Assembly: GCA_947522735.1 (NCBI GenBank) | Contig: CANNTZ010000041.1 | Coordinates: forward strand, 1 to 22,345 | DNA length: 22,345 nt | Source: an uncultured Oscillospiraceae bacterium | GTDB lineage: Bacteria; Bacillota; Clostridia; Oscillospirales; Ruminococcaceae | Direction of reading: 5' to 3' | Shown here: positions 1-7,750 of the stretch, piece by piece | How positions within the stretch are numbered: position 1 is the stretch's first letter | How the letters are laid out: every line of letters starts with the position of its first letter | Program-made: the position numbers and the translations under genes | The notes under the pieces: model-generated | What the model was told of the DNA's origin: nothing | Database searches by the model: none | Seen by the model: the letters and a program-made list of their open reading frames with translations, nothing else

Positions 1-35
1 CCGAAACCCGCATAAACACTGGTTTTTTTCGAATT

Positions 36-1550
36 TTACTTGTCGAGGGGCTTCATTGTGGGGAACAGCAACACGTCGCGGATGGCTGCGGAATCTGTGA
101 GCAGCATGCACATGCGGTCGATACCGAAGCCTATTCCGCCCGTGGGCGGCATACCGATCTCGAGGGCGTTAAGGAAGTCCTCATCGGTGTGGTTCGCCTC
201 CTCGTCGCCCTGCGCCAGCAGCTCCTCCTGCATACGGAAGCGCTCGCGCTGGTCGATCGGGTCGTTTAGCTCAGAGTAGGCGTTCGCTATTTCCCAGCCG
301 TTCATAAAGAACTCAAAGCGCTCGACGTATCCGGGCGCGCCCGGCTTCTTCTTTGTCAGCGGGGATATCTCGATCGGGTGATCAATGACGAAGGTAGGCT
401 GAATCATGTGCTCCTCGGCAAATTCCTCGAAGAAGAGGCTGAGGATATCGCCCTTCCTGTGGCGCTCCTCAAATTCGACGTGATGCTCCTTTGCGGCCGC
501 TTTTGCCTCCTCGTCGGAGCGTATCTCGTTGAAATCCACACCGGAATACTTCTTGACGGCGTCAAGCATGGAGATGCGCTCGAACGGCTTGCTGAGATCC
601 ATCTCCACGCCGTTGTAGACAATCGTGGTGGTGCCGAGCACCTCCTGCGCCACATGGCGATAGAGCTTCTCGGTGAGATCCATCATGCCGTGATAATCGG
701 TATAGGCCTGATACAGCTCCATGAGGGTAAATTCAGGATTGTGGCGAGTGTCAAGCCCCTCATTGCGGAACACGCGGCCGATCTCATAGACCTTCTCCAT
801 GCCGCCCACGATCAGACGCTTGAGGTAAAGCTCCAGAGAAATCCGCAGCTTGAGATCCTCGTCGAGCGCGTTGAAGTGGGTCTCGAAAGGCCGCGCTGAC
901 GCGCCTCCGGCATTTGCGACCAGCATAGGCGTCTCAACCTCAAGGAAGCCCTGCTCATCAAGATATCTCCGTATGGCGCTGATGATGCGGGAACGCTTGA
1001 CAAAGGTCTCGCGCACCTTTGGATTGATGATCAGATCGACGTACCTCTGGCGGTAGCGCGCGTCGGTATTAGTCAGGCCGTGCCACTTTTCCGGCAGCGG
1101 CTTGAGCGACTTGGAGAGCAGCTTGAGCTCGTGAACCTTGATCGAGACCTCGCCGCGACGGGTGCGGAACACCTCTCCCCTGACGCCGACAATATCGCCG
1201 ATGTCCATCGTGGACATCCCGCGGTAGCTCTCCTCTCCGATGACGTCGAGCTTGACGTAGAGCTGGATCTTGCCCTTGAAGTCGTTGAGGTCGAGGAAGC
1301 TCGCTTTGCCCATGTCACGCCAGCTCATCAGGCGTCCGGCGACGGCTACCTCCTTGCCCTCGTATTGCTCAAAGCTGTCTACTATGTCCTTTGAATAGGC
1401 GTTGCGGTCGAAAACCGTCACCTCAAAGGGATCCTTGCCCTCCTGCTGAAGCCTTGCCAGCTTGTCGCGGCGTATCTGAAGTATCTCGGAGAGCTGTTCG
1501 GCGCTCTCCTCCTCGTTTTCGATCACGTTATTTTCATTTATCTCGCTCAT
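36..1550 (-). CDS. lysS: Lysyl-tRNA synthetase (class II)
   Basis: This cytoplasmic enzyme charges tRNA-Lys with lysine using ATP. The protein has 504 residues, the usual length for bacterial LysS. It has a short acidic N-terminal extension, an OB-fold anticodon-binding domain at about 60-150, and a class II catalytic core. Visible core motifs are motif 1 around LDEQGFLEVETPML (197-210), motif 2 with GRVFRNEGLDTRHNPEF (258-274), and motif 3 with GGIGFGIDRM (471-480), which carries the conserved Arg479. The ATG is preceded by AGAGAGGT. It lies 29 nt downstream of greA on the same strand, an arrangement common in Firmicutes, and is probably transcribed from the greA promoter. Only 35 bases remain beyond its stop, so its terminator is not resolved. 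Confidence 0.98.
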   Translation of the reverse strand: MSEINENNVIENEEESAEQLSEILQIRRDKLARLQQEGKDPFEVTVFDRNAYSKDIVDSFEQYEGKEVAVAGRLMSWRDMGKASFLDLNDFKGKIQLYVKLDVIGEESYRGMSTMDIGDIVGVRGEVFRTRRGEVSIKVHELKLLSKSLKPLPEKWHGLTNTDARYRQRYVDLIINPKVRETFVKRSRIISAIRRYLDEQGFLEVETPMLVANAGGASARPFETHFNALDEDLKLRISLELYLKRLIVGGMEKVYEIGRVFRNEGLDTRHNPEFTLMELYQAYTDYHGMMDLTEKLYRHVAQEVLGTTTIVYNGVEMDLSKPFERISMLDAVKKYSGVDFNEIRSDEEAKAAAKEHHVEFEERHRKGDILSLFFEEFAEEHMIQPTFVIDHPIEISPLTKKKPGAPGYVERFEFFMNGWEIANAYSELNDPIDQRERFRMQEELLAQGDEEANHTDEDFLNALEIGMPPTGGIGFGIDRMCMLLTDSAAIRDVLLFPTMKPLDK

Positions 1551-1579
1551 TTTAACCTCTCTGCCTCCCTTTGATCCGA

Positions 1580-2053
1580 TTAGACGTTGATCGCCAGAAT
1601 TTCGTACTTGATGTCTCCAATCGGGGCTTCTATGACGACGGTCTCACCGAGCTTGTGGCCGATAAGTCCCTTGCCGACCGGCGATTCATCGGAGATCTTG
1701 CCCTCTGCGGGATCCGCCTCCGTGGAGCCGACTATCTGATATTCCACTTCCTCGTCAAATTCCACGTCACGCAGCAGTATCCTGGAGCCGACCGACACTA
1801 TCTCGTTGTTCAGCTCGTCGTCGTCCAGCACGCGGACGTTCTTGAGCGTGGTTTCAAGCTGTAGAATGCGCGCCTCGACAAACGCCTGCTCGTTTTTCGC
1901 CTCGTCATATTCGCTGTTTTCAGAAAGGTCACCGAAAGACAGCGCTTCCTTGATCTTCTCGGCTATCTCCTTGCGTTTGACGGTTTTGAGCTGCTCCAGC
2001 TCCTCTTCCAGCTTTTTGAGTCCCTCATCCGTCAAGATAATCTCTTTTGACAC
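1580..2053 (-). CDS. greA: Transcription elongation factor GreA
   Basis: GreA rescues backtracked RNA polymerase by stimulating cleavage of the nascent RNA through the secondary channel. The 157-residue length is typical. The N-terminal antiparallel coiled coil spans about residues 1-75, and its tip carries the acidic signature GDLSENSEYDEAKNEQ, which holds the metal-coordinating Asp and Glu. The rest is the FKBP-like C-terminal domain (SPVGKGLIGHKLGETV). The start codon is GTG, chosen because AAAGGGAG sits 7 nt upstream and MSKEIILTDEG is the normal N-terminus. It is the first gene of a greA-lysS unit with a consensus promoter and a structured leader of about 90 nt. Confidence 0.97.
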   Translation of the reverse strand: MSKEIILTDEGLKKLEEELEQLKTVKRKEIAEKIKEALSFGDLSENSEYDEAKNEQAFVEARILQLETTLKNVRVLDDDELNNEIVSVGSRILLRDVEFDEEVEYQIVGSTEADPAEGKISDESPVGKGLIGHKLGETVVIEAPIGDIKYEILAINV

Positions 2054-2072
2054 TGTGATCTCCCTTTCAAAC

Positions 2073-2088
2073 CTGTATATTTATACAG
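2073..2088. repeat. Palindrome in greA leader
   Basis: CTGTATA-TT-TATACAG is a perfect 7-bp inverted repeat that ends about 12 nt before the greA ribosome binding site. It could be an operator or a weak RNA hairpin that influences translation. Only the symmetry is seen; no regulator is known. Confidence 0.4.
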
Positions 2089-2109
2089 TGATTTTGCCAT
2101 TTTATTCTA

Positions 2110-2138
2110 TTAAGGCGGCAAACGCCTTGCCACCTTAA
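2110..2138 (-). repeat. 12-bp stem-loop in the greA 5' leader
   Basis: TTAAGGCGGCAA and TTGCCACCTTAA pair over 12 bp (one G-U) around a 5-nt loop. The element begins just downstream of the expected greA transcription start. There is no T-run after it on the minus strand, so it is not an ordinary intrinsic terminator. It may protect the 5' end or mediate leader control of greA. Confidence 0.6.
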
Positions 2139-2144
2139 AAATTA

Positions 2145-2173
2145 ATTATAGACCAACGCGAAAAGCCTGTCAA
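2145..2173 (-). promoter_or_regulatory. Sigma-A promoter for greA-lysS
   Basis: On the minus strand there is a perfect TTGACA (-35, 2168-2173) and a perfect TATAAT (-10, 2145-2150) separated by 17 nt. It reads toward greA about 90 nt downstream, which implies strong constitutive transcription. Confidence 0.9.
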
Positions 2174-2207
2174 GTAATACGCTGCAATTACTCGAAAAAT
2201 TCACATT

Positions 2208-3029
2208 CTAAGATGCTTGCCGACGGCTTTTCAGCAGTGCCGTTATTTTTTCGCACGCCTCGCTCCGGCTGAGAACGTTTCCGCGGCAGTCCAGCAGCAA
2301 CGCTGCGCAAAGCTCGCCGCAGCGCTCCTCGCGGTTGATCTCGTACATCGCGCCGAGCAGCTCCCGCGGCGAAAATTCCGGCGGAATTATCTCCCGCGCC
2401 CATTCCGGCGTTTCCGGCTCCAATATAAGCAGCTCGGACGGCGTTTTCGGCTCGCCGTGGCAGCGCAGCACAGTGCCGTCCGCCGCAGCCTCTCCGTCTC
2501 CCAACAGGCAGAGCGCGCCGCCCGGCTTTGCGTCCGGCGGCGATACCGTCAGCGCAGCGCCGTACTCGCAGAGCAGTCGCCGCGTCAGCGCACGGTAGCG
2601 CTCTGCACGGCAGGTCACGACACGCACGCGGCGGCAGCGCCGCACTACCGGCTCGATAAAGCCCGCGCAGACGCCGTGTATATCCACGATGTCGATATCC
2701 AACCAGCGCTCCGGGCATTCGAGTGACTCAAGCAATCGCAGCGCCGTATTGAACAGCAGCACGCGCAAAAACACCGCCGGCTCAAACCGCGCGGCATAGC
2801 GCCCGTCTATCGGCGACGCCGATACTATTCTTGCCGCGCCGAGACCGCATATTCGTCTCAGCTCCCGCCAGCCCCGCTCGTCGCGCAAGGTCACCAGCGC
2901 AAACCGCGCCTTGCCGTCGCCGCGATATTCCAGCGTATACAGGTCACGGCGCATAAATATACGTTTTAATCCGGAATGTGCGCGCCGTATCTCACGTCCC
3001 GCCACATCCTGCCGCACCGCAACAAACAT
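2208..3029 (-). CDS. Hypothetical protein, Rossmann-like central part
   Basis: A 273-residue soluble protein I do not recognise as a named family. ATG 3029 is chosen over an in-frame start at 3047 because GGGAGGAG sits 7 nt before it. It has no signal peptide or membrane segment. The centre (about 111-165) reads as alternating hydrophobic strands and helices: WLDIDIVDIHGVCAGFIEPV, then RVRVVT, then AERYRALTRRLLCEYGAALTVSP. That resembles a nucleotide-binding or dehydrogenase-like fold with no visible catalytic signature. The protein is Arg- and Cys-rich. It lies 137 bp downstream of the S41 gene on the same strand and upstream of the greA promoter, so it may be the last gene of the ftsEX transcript. 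Confidence 0.8.
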   Translation of the reverse strand: MFVAVRQDVAGREIRRAHSGLKRIFMRRDLYTLEYRGDGKARFALVTLRDERGWRELRRICGLGAARIVSASPIDGRYAARFEPAVFLRVLLFNTALRLLESLECPERWLDIDIVDIHGVCAGFIEPVVRRCRRVRVVTCRAERYRALTRRLLCEYGAALTVSPPDAKPGGALCLLGDGEAAADGTVLRCHGEPKTPSELLILEPETPEWAREIIPPEFSPRELLGAMYEINREERCGELCAALLLDCRGNVLSRSEACEKITALLKSRRQAS

Positions 3030-3166
3030 ACCGTCACTCCTCCCCATTCATCCGCAGCAAGCTGCGCCCGTAAGAGGTAACGGTAGATTTATATCGCCTG
3101 TCCGCATAAAAAATTCCGGTGCGCAGCAAAAAACGCCGCGCGCCGCAATCTTCCAAGGTCAAAGCG

Positions 3167-4561
3167 TCAGCTCTCGGAGCTTTCGGCCTCACTTTCCTCG
3201 CCGCTCTCGTCGCCGCTGACCTCGCTGCTATCGCTCTCCTCGGAGGAAAGCTCCGCCTCGGACATGCCGGACTCGTCTCCGGATTCATCACCGGAGCTCT
3301 CCGAAAGCTCGTCCTCACTGTAATAATCCTCGCCGTTTTCAAGGATCAGCGCCCTAATCTGGCTTTCGGCTATCTCCAAGGCCTTGACAAGCTGAACGTC
3401 GCTGTAAAGCTCCAGCGAATCAATATAATTATAGAGCATCTCGTTCATCTGGACGGAGTAATCCGGCTGCACGCCGGTCTTGTTGAACTGGGTGTTCTTC
3501 GGCGTGTTGAATATACCGATCGTCAGCACGATAGCGCTGCCGTCGCTCAGCTCGTAGGTCTCCTGGAGCGTACCCTTGCCCGCGGTCTGCTCGCCGATGA
3601 TCTGACCCCTGCCGTAATCCTTGATTATCTGCGCGAACAGCTCGGCATAGCCGGAGGTCTTTTTATTGACGAGCAGCGTTATCGGCAGATTGGTGCAGTC
3701 TGCGTCCGAGACCGCCAGCACCTTCGTCTCGCCGTCGCCATAGGTGACGGAGTATAGATCGCCGGCCGGAAGCAGGCGGTCAAGTATCTGCGCCATCGTT
3801 CTGGCGTTACCGCCGGTGGTGCAGCGCAGGTCAATGACAAGCGCGCGCACGTTTTCGCCGATCACGCTGCTCATAGCCTTGCTGAACTGGTCGGAGGTCG
3901 CCGTGCCGAAGCTCTTGATGCGAATATAGCCGATCTTGTCGCCGGAGGTGTCCTCAAGCACCCTGTTGGACACCGTCGGGACCTCAATAGTGCGGCAGGT
4001 CAGCTCCATTGCGGGAAGATCCTCCTTCTCGCGGCGGATAACAATGGTTATCTTATCGCCCTCGGCGCCGTTGACGCTTTCGAGCATATCGCCGACGTTG
4101 TCGGAGGTGATATCGGTATCGCCGACCTTGATGATGAGGTCGTTCACCTCAATGCCAGCCGCAGCCGCCGGAGATTCGGAATATACCTCGGTCACGATGA
4201 GGTAGCCGCTCGAATCCGCCATGACGGCCACGCCGATGCCTGTCAGCTTGCCGCTGTCGCTTCCGGTAATGCGGCTGTATTGCAAAGCGTTGTAATAGAC
4301 CGCCTCCGTGTCTCCGGTGCCCTTGAGATATCCGGCGGACACCGCGTCCATAAGCATATCCTCGTTGATCGTGCCATAATAGTTTTGGCGAACGGTTTTG
4401 TCCACCTCCGCGAACTTCTCGTACATCGCCTCACGCTCGCGGATGCTGTACATCCTGTCGTTGAACTTACGCATGGTGAAGATGGTGGTTATCGAGAAGG
4501 TCGCCGCAACGGCGATGAGTATGAGCGCTATCGTCGCGCCCAGCGAGATCTTTCTGTTCAT
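3167..4561 (-). CDS. S41 (C-terminal processing peptidase) family protein with PDZ domain
   Basis: A 464-residue, membrane-anchored, extracytoplasmic protein. ATG 4561 (MNRKISLG) is preferred because AGAGGT lies 7 nt upstream. One N-terminal membrane segment spans about 5-28. A PDZ domain follows at about 98-178 (GIGVAVMADSSGYLIVTEVY), then the S41 core at about 210-365, including GYIRIKSFG, ALVIDLRCTTGGNARTM and GEQTAGKGTLQ. The general-base Lys329 and the Gln four residues later are present. The usual Ser 25 residues before the Lys is Gly304, and a Ser sits one residue earlier (303). The last roughly 45 residues are an unusual Ser/Glu/Asp-rich acidic tail. The gene follows the M23 hydrolase gene and may process or scaffold it, or be a pseudoprotease. 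Confidence 0.92.
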   Translation of the reverse strand: MNRKISLGATIALILIAVAATFSITTIFTMRKFNDRMYSIREREAMYEKFAEVDKTVRQNYYGTINEDMLMDAVSAGYLKGTGDTEAVYYNALQYSRITGSDSGKLTGIGVAVMADSSGYLIVTEVYSESPAAAAGIEVNDLIIKVGDTDITSDNVGDMLESVNGAEGDKITIVIRREKEDLPAMELTCRTIEVPTVSNRVLEDTSGDKIGYIRIKSFGTATSDQFSKAMSSVIGENVRALVIDLRCTTGGNARTMAQILDRLLPAGDLYSVTYGDGETKVLAVSDADCTNLPITLLVNKKTSGYAELFAQIIKDYGRGQIIGEQTAGKGTLQETYELSDGSAIVLTIGIFNTPKNTQFNKTGVQPDYSVQMNEMLYNYIDSLELYSDVQLVKALEIAESQIRALILENGEDYYSEDELSESSGDESGDESGMSEAELSSEESDSSEVSGDESGEESEAESSES

Positions 4562-4614
4562 ATCGTGTACCTCTGCAAGCAAACCGCGGCGTTCGCCGTT
4601 TACTTAATACCAGT

Positions 4615-4654
4615 TATCCCATGCAGAGATCCCTCGCAGGCTCCGCATGGGATA
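4615..4654. repeat. Intercistronic hairpin between M23 and S41 genes
   Basis: TATCCCATGC and GCATGGGATA form a perfect 10-bp stem. It extends inward after one mismatch by GAG/CTC. No T-run follows on the minus strand. It sits in the 134-nt gap between two co-oriented genes, which suggests an mRNA processing or stability element. Confidence 0.6.
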
Positions 4655-4695
4655 TGACATGTCCTTTCGTTTTATTGTTTCTCCCGCCCAATCGA

Positions 4696-6030
4696 TCAAT
4701 AGAACTCGGTCATCGGGTCGTAGGATTTGCCGTTTTTACGTATCTCAAAGTGCAAATGCGGGCCTGTGGACCATCCGGTCGAGCCTATCTTGAGCACCGT
4801 ATCGCCCTGCGCGACGACCTGTCCGACCGAGACGCAGACCTCGCTGCCATGGGCATACAGTGTTGACAGCCCGCCGCCGTGGTCAACGATGACGTAGTTG
4901 CCGTAGCCCTTTGGCTGCCAGCCGACATATATGACGGTTCCGGTGTTCGCCGCGAGCGCGGGCTTGCCGTAGATGCCGGAGCCGCTGATATCGATGCCGG
5001 AATGGAAGTTGCTGCCGTTGAAGCGCCAGCCGTAATAGGAGGTTATCTTGGTGTAGTTGGCGACGGGCCAGATAAAGGTGCCGCCGACATAATCCATCTT
5101 CAACTGGTTCTTCTTGTATATCTCGTTGAGCTCCGACTGTATCTCCTTTTCGATCTGCTGGAGCTCCTTTTTGCGCTTGTTGAAGTCCGCCTCAAGCGCC
5201 GCCATGTCCTGTATCTGGTTCTTTATCTCAGCAACCTTGGCGTTGAGGTTTCCGGTCGCGGTCACTCGGTCAAGCTTGTCCTGTTCGAGATCGGCCTTGT
5301 TGGTCTCAAGCTCGCTCTTTTCGCTGTCGAGCTTTTCTATTTGCTTTTCGAGCTCGTTTTTCTGAAGCGCCAGCTCCTCCTTTATCTCCGTTATCTCGTT
5401 TTTGTCGGCGGTAAGCGACGCAATGATGTTGTTGTCGTGCTTGGCAATGCGACGGAGCACCTCGGCGCGCGTCAAAAATTCCGTGAAGCTGTCCGCCCCG
5501 AGCAGCAGCCCAAGCGTGCTGACGGTATCGTTCATGTACATCGAGCGCAGCCGCTGCGAGAAGGTATCAAATGTCGCCTTTATGTCCGCTTCCTTGTCGG
5601 CTATGCGTTTTTCGGTCTCGGTGATCAACTCCTGCGTCTTTTCCACCTGCGCCTCGGTCTCTCTTATGCTCTCCTCTTTTTCTGCTATCTCCGTCTCGAT
5701 AAGCTCTATCTTCTGGTCGAGCACTTCGATCTCGGAGCGTATCAGCGATATCTGATAATCGAGGTTTTTCTTCTGCTTTTCGGCCTTTTCCTTTTCGGTT
5801 TTCGCCGCGTTTATCTCCTTTTGGAGCGCGCTCTGCTGATCCTTTATTGTTCCGAGCTGGTCGCGAAGCTCGTCCTTTTTGGTCTGCGTGTTCTTGTCGG
5901 ACGCCGCGCTTGACTGCGATGAGTCGGATTTTTTATCATCCGCATACGCGCAGACGCTGCCCGCAAACATTGCGGCGCATATTATTACAGCCGTCAGCCG
6001 CATTAGCGTTTTTCTGAGCTTTTCAGGCAT
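4696..6030 (-). CDS. Coiled-coil murein hydrolase, M23 (LytM) domain, EnvC/PcsB type
   Basis: A secreted peptidoglycan endopeptidase or hydrolase activator of 444 residues. ATG 6030 (MPEKLRKTLMRL) is chosen because GGGAGG lies just upstream. The signal peptide covers about 1-30 (KLRKTLMRLTAVIICAAMF). A long Glu/Lys-rich coiled coil spans about 53-290, interrupted by the EnvC/PcsB-type hinge LGLLLGADSFTEFLTR (173-188). The C-terminal M23 domain (about 320-444) keeps all zinc-site residues: HSGID (His343, Asp347), YAH (His394) and HLH (His425, His427). It is encoded directly after ftsX. In known systems FtsEX controls such a coiled-coil hydrolase at the septum, so this protein is the likely FtsX partner. 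Confidence 0.95.
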   Translation of the reverse strand: MPEKLRKTLMRLTAVIICAAMFAGSVCAYADDKKSDSSQSSAASDKNTQTKKDELRDQLGTIKDQQSALQKEINAAKTEKEKAEKQKKNLDYQISLIRSEIEVLDQKIELIETEIAEKEESIRETEAQVEKTQELITETEKRIADKEADIKATFDTFSQRLRSMYMNDTVSTLGLLLGADSFTEFLTRAEVLRRIAKHDNNIIASLTADKNEITEIKEELALQKNELEKQIEKLDSEKSELETNKADLEQDKLDRVTATGNLNAKVAEIKNQIQDMAALEADFNKRKKELQQIEKEIQSELNEIYKKNQLKMDYVGGTFIWPVANYTKITSYYGWRFNGSNFHSGIDISGSGIYGKPALAANTGTVIYVGWQPKGYGNYVIVDHGGGLSTLYAHGSEVCVSVGQVVAQGDTVLKIGSTGWSTGPHLHFEIRKNGKSYDPMTEFY

Positions 6031-6099
6031 GATATGCCGCCTCCCTGCACAAACGCATCGATATAACCCGCGTTGATATATTATGTTATGGCTCAAGGC

Positions 6100-7005
6100 T
6101 CAGACCTTGAGGTACTTTTTGACAAAAACAGTGCTGCCGACGGCGCCGATCACGATGCTGCACCCGCACATTCCGAGCAGCATTTTGAGCGATATCTTGG
6201 AAAACGGCACCATGTTGGCAATAAACAGCTCGAGCCATCCGGAATAACCTGAGGCAACGCATGAATAGAGGTAACAATAGCCCCCGGCAAGCAATCCGTA
6301 GGCAACCAGCCCTGAAATCAGCCCGAGCGCGAGGCCCTCAACAAAGAACGGAAAGCGGATGAAGGAGTCGGTCGCTCCGACATACTTCATTATCCCGATC
6401 TCCTTGCGGCGGTTGAAAACGGTGATCTTGATGGTGTTTGCGATTATCAGGAACGAGACGGCGATAAGTATGCCGACGATGACGATCCCGGCGACATAGA
6501 CGATATTTTTCAGAGAGACAACGATGCTCGCGACGTCGTTGGGCGCGTTGACCTCGTATACGCCGTCGATGCTCCTGATGTGAGCCACCGTCTCCTCAAG
6601 TATGTCGAGGCGGCTCATTTTGACATAATAGGCGTCCGGGATGGGGTTATCGTCCACAAGATCCTGAAAATACTCCTTATCCTCGCCGAATATCTCCATC
6701 TGCTCGGCGAGCCCCTCCTCCTTGGACACGAAAGAAACTCCGGACACGTTCTCGAGCGCCCTGAGCTGGTCTCCGATCTCCTCGGTCTTGACGTCCGTCA
6801 GGTCGTCCTCGAGGAAAACGACGACCTCGTTCTGGTTCTCTATGTAGCCGACCATGCTGTTGACGTTGAGCGAAAACAGCGACGCGGCCCCTATCAGAAG
6901 CAGGCAGGAGACAAGCACTCCTATCGAAGCGAAGGACATGAGTCTGTTGACCCAAAGGCTCCTTATCCCTTCCCGCAAAAGATATTTGAAACTTCCGGCT
7001 CTCAT
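6100..7005 (-). CDS. ftsX: Cell division protein FtsX
   Basis: The integral membrane subunit of the FtsEX complex, which transmits ATP hydrolysis by FtsE to an extracellular murein hydrolase. The 301 residues have the FtsX layout: a cytoplasmic N-terminus (YLLREGIRSLWVNRLMS), TM1 at about 22-44, an extracellular domain at about 45-165, and TM2 (166-190). The conserved loop NRRKEIGIMKYVGAT (198-212) follows, then TM3 and TM4 (about 220-242 and 272-295). The ATG follows CGGAGGA by 5 nt. It lies 37 nt after ftsE and is followed by the M23 hydrolase gene 69 nt on. Confidence 0.97.
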   Translation of the reverse strand: MRAGSFKYLLREGIRSLWVNRLMSFASIGVLVSCLLLIGAASLFSLNVNSMVGYIENQNEVVVFLEDDLTDVKTEEIGDQLRALENVSGVSFVSKEEGLAEQMEIFGEDKEYFQDLVDDNPIPDAYYVKMSRLDILEETVAHIRSIDGVYEVNAPNDVASIVVSLKNIVYVAGIVIVGILIAVSFLIIANTIKITVFNRRKEIGIMKYVGATDSFIRFPFFVEGLALGLISGLVAYGLLAGGYCYLYSCVASGYSGWLELFIANMVPFSKISLKMLLGMCGCSIVIGAVGSTVFVKKYLKV

Positions 7006-7042
7006 TGCTATCCTCCGAAAGGGAACGCCGCAGCGCTCCCTG

Positions 7043-7723
7043 TCAATACTTTCTGGGTAAACCGATCCCGTCGGAGACGACCGACCCCTCGCTGATGGTG
7101 ATGACTCTGCGGTTAAATCTTGAAACCAACCCGTGCTCGTGCGTCACCATTACAACTGTCACGCCGACCTTGTTTATCTCGTTTAGCAGATCGACGATTT
7201 CATATGATAGCTGCGGGTCAATATTTCCGGTGGGCTCGTCCGCGATGATGAGCCTCGGATTGTTTATCAGCGCCCGCGCGAGCGCCACGCGCTGCTGCTC
7301 GCCTCCGGAGAGCTCCTCCGGATAGACCTTCGCCTTGGAGAGAAGCCCGACAAGGTTCAATATATAAGGAACCTTTTTCTTGACCTCTCTCGTCGGCGTA
7401 TTCGTGACGCGCAGCGCAAACGCCACGTTGTCGTATACCGTCATTGTCGGTATCAGCCGGAAATCCTGGAACACCACGCCCAGCGACCGCCGGTATATCG
7501 GTATCTGGCGGCGTTTCATCCTCACAAGATCAAAGCCGTTGACTATAACGCTGCCGGAGGTCGGGACCTCCTCGCGCAGCAACAGCTTTATCAGCGTACT
7601 CTTTCCGGCTCCCGAGGCTCCTACGATAAATGCGAACTCACCGTCGTCTATTGTAAGGTCGATATTATTCAGAGCATGCGTACCGTTTGGATAGACCTTG
7701 CTGACCGAGTTCAGCTCTATCAC
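7043..7723 (-). CDS. ftsE: Cell division ATP-binding protein FtsE
   Basis: A cytoplasmic ABC ATPase that pairs with FtsX. The protein has 226 residues, the normal length. The Walker A is GASGAGKS (35-42), the ABC signature is LSGGEQQR (138-145), the Walker B is RLIIADEP (157-164), and the H-loop His is at 195. The start is GTG, supported by AGGAGG 8 nt upstream and by the canonical MIELNSVSKVYPNG N-terminus. The gene begins 27 nt after the PucR-type regulator, and ftsX follows, so all three are probably co-transcribed. Confidence 0.97.
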   Translation of the reverse strand: MIELNSVSKVYPNGTHALNNIDLTIDDGEFAFIVGASGAGKSTLIKLLLREEVPTSGSVIVNGFDLVRMKRRQIPIYRRSLGVVFQDFRLIPTMTVYDNVAFALRVTNTPTREVKKKVPYILNLVGLLSKAKVYPEELSGGEQQRVALARALINNPRLIIADEPTGNIDPQLSYEIVDLLNEINKVGVTVVMVTHEHGLVSRFNRRVITISEGSVVSDGIGLPRKY

Positions 7724-7750
7724 TTTTTCTGCCTCCTAAATCTGCCCTGC

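Noticed and set aside
4879..5913. A 344-codon plus-strand frame opposite the M23 hydrolase
   Set aside because: It is the complement of the coiled-coil codons (Glu/Lys becoming Leu/Phe), so its hydrophobic look is an artefact.
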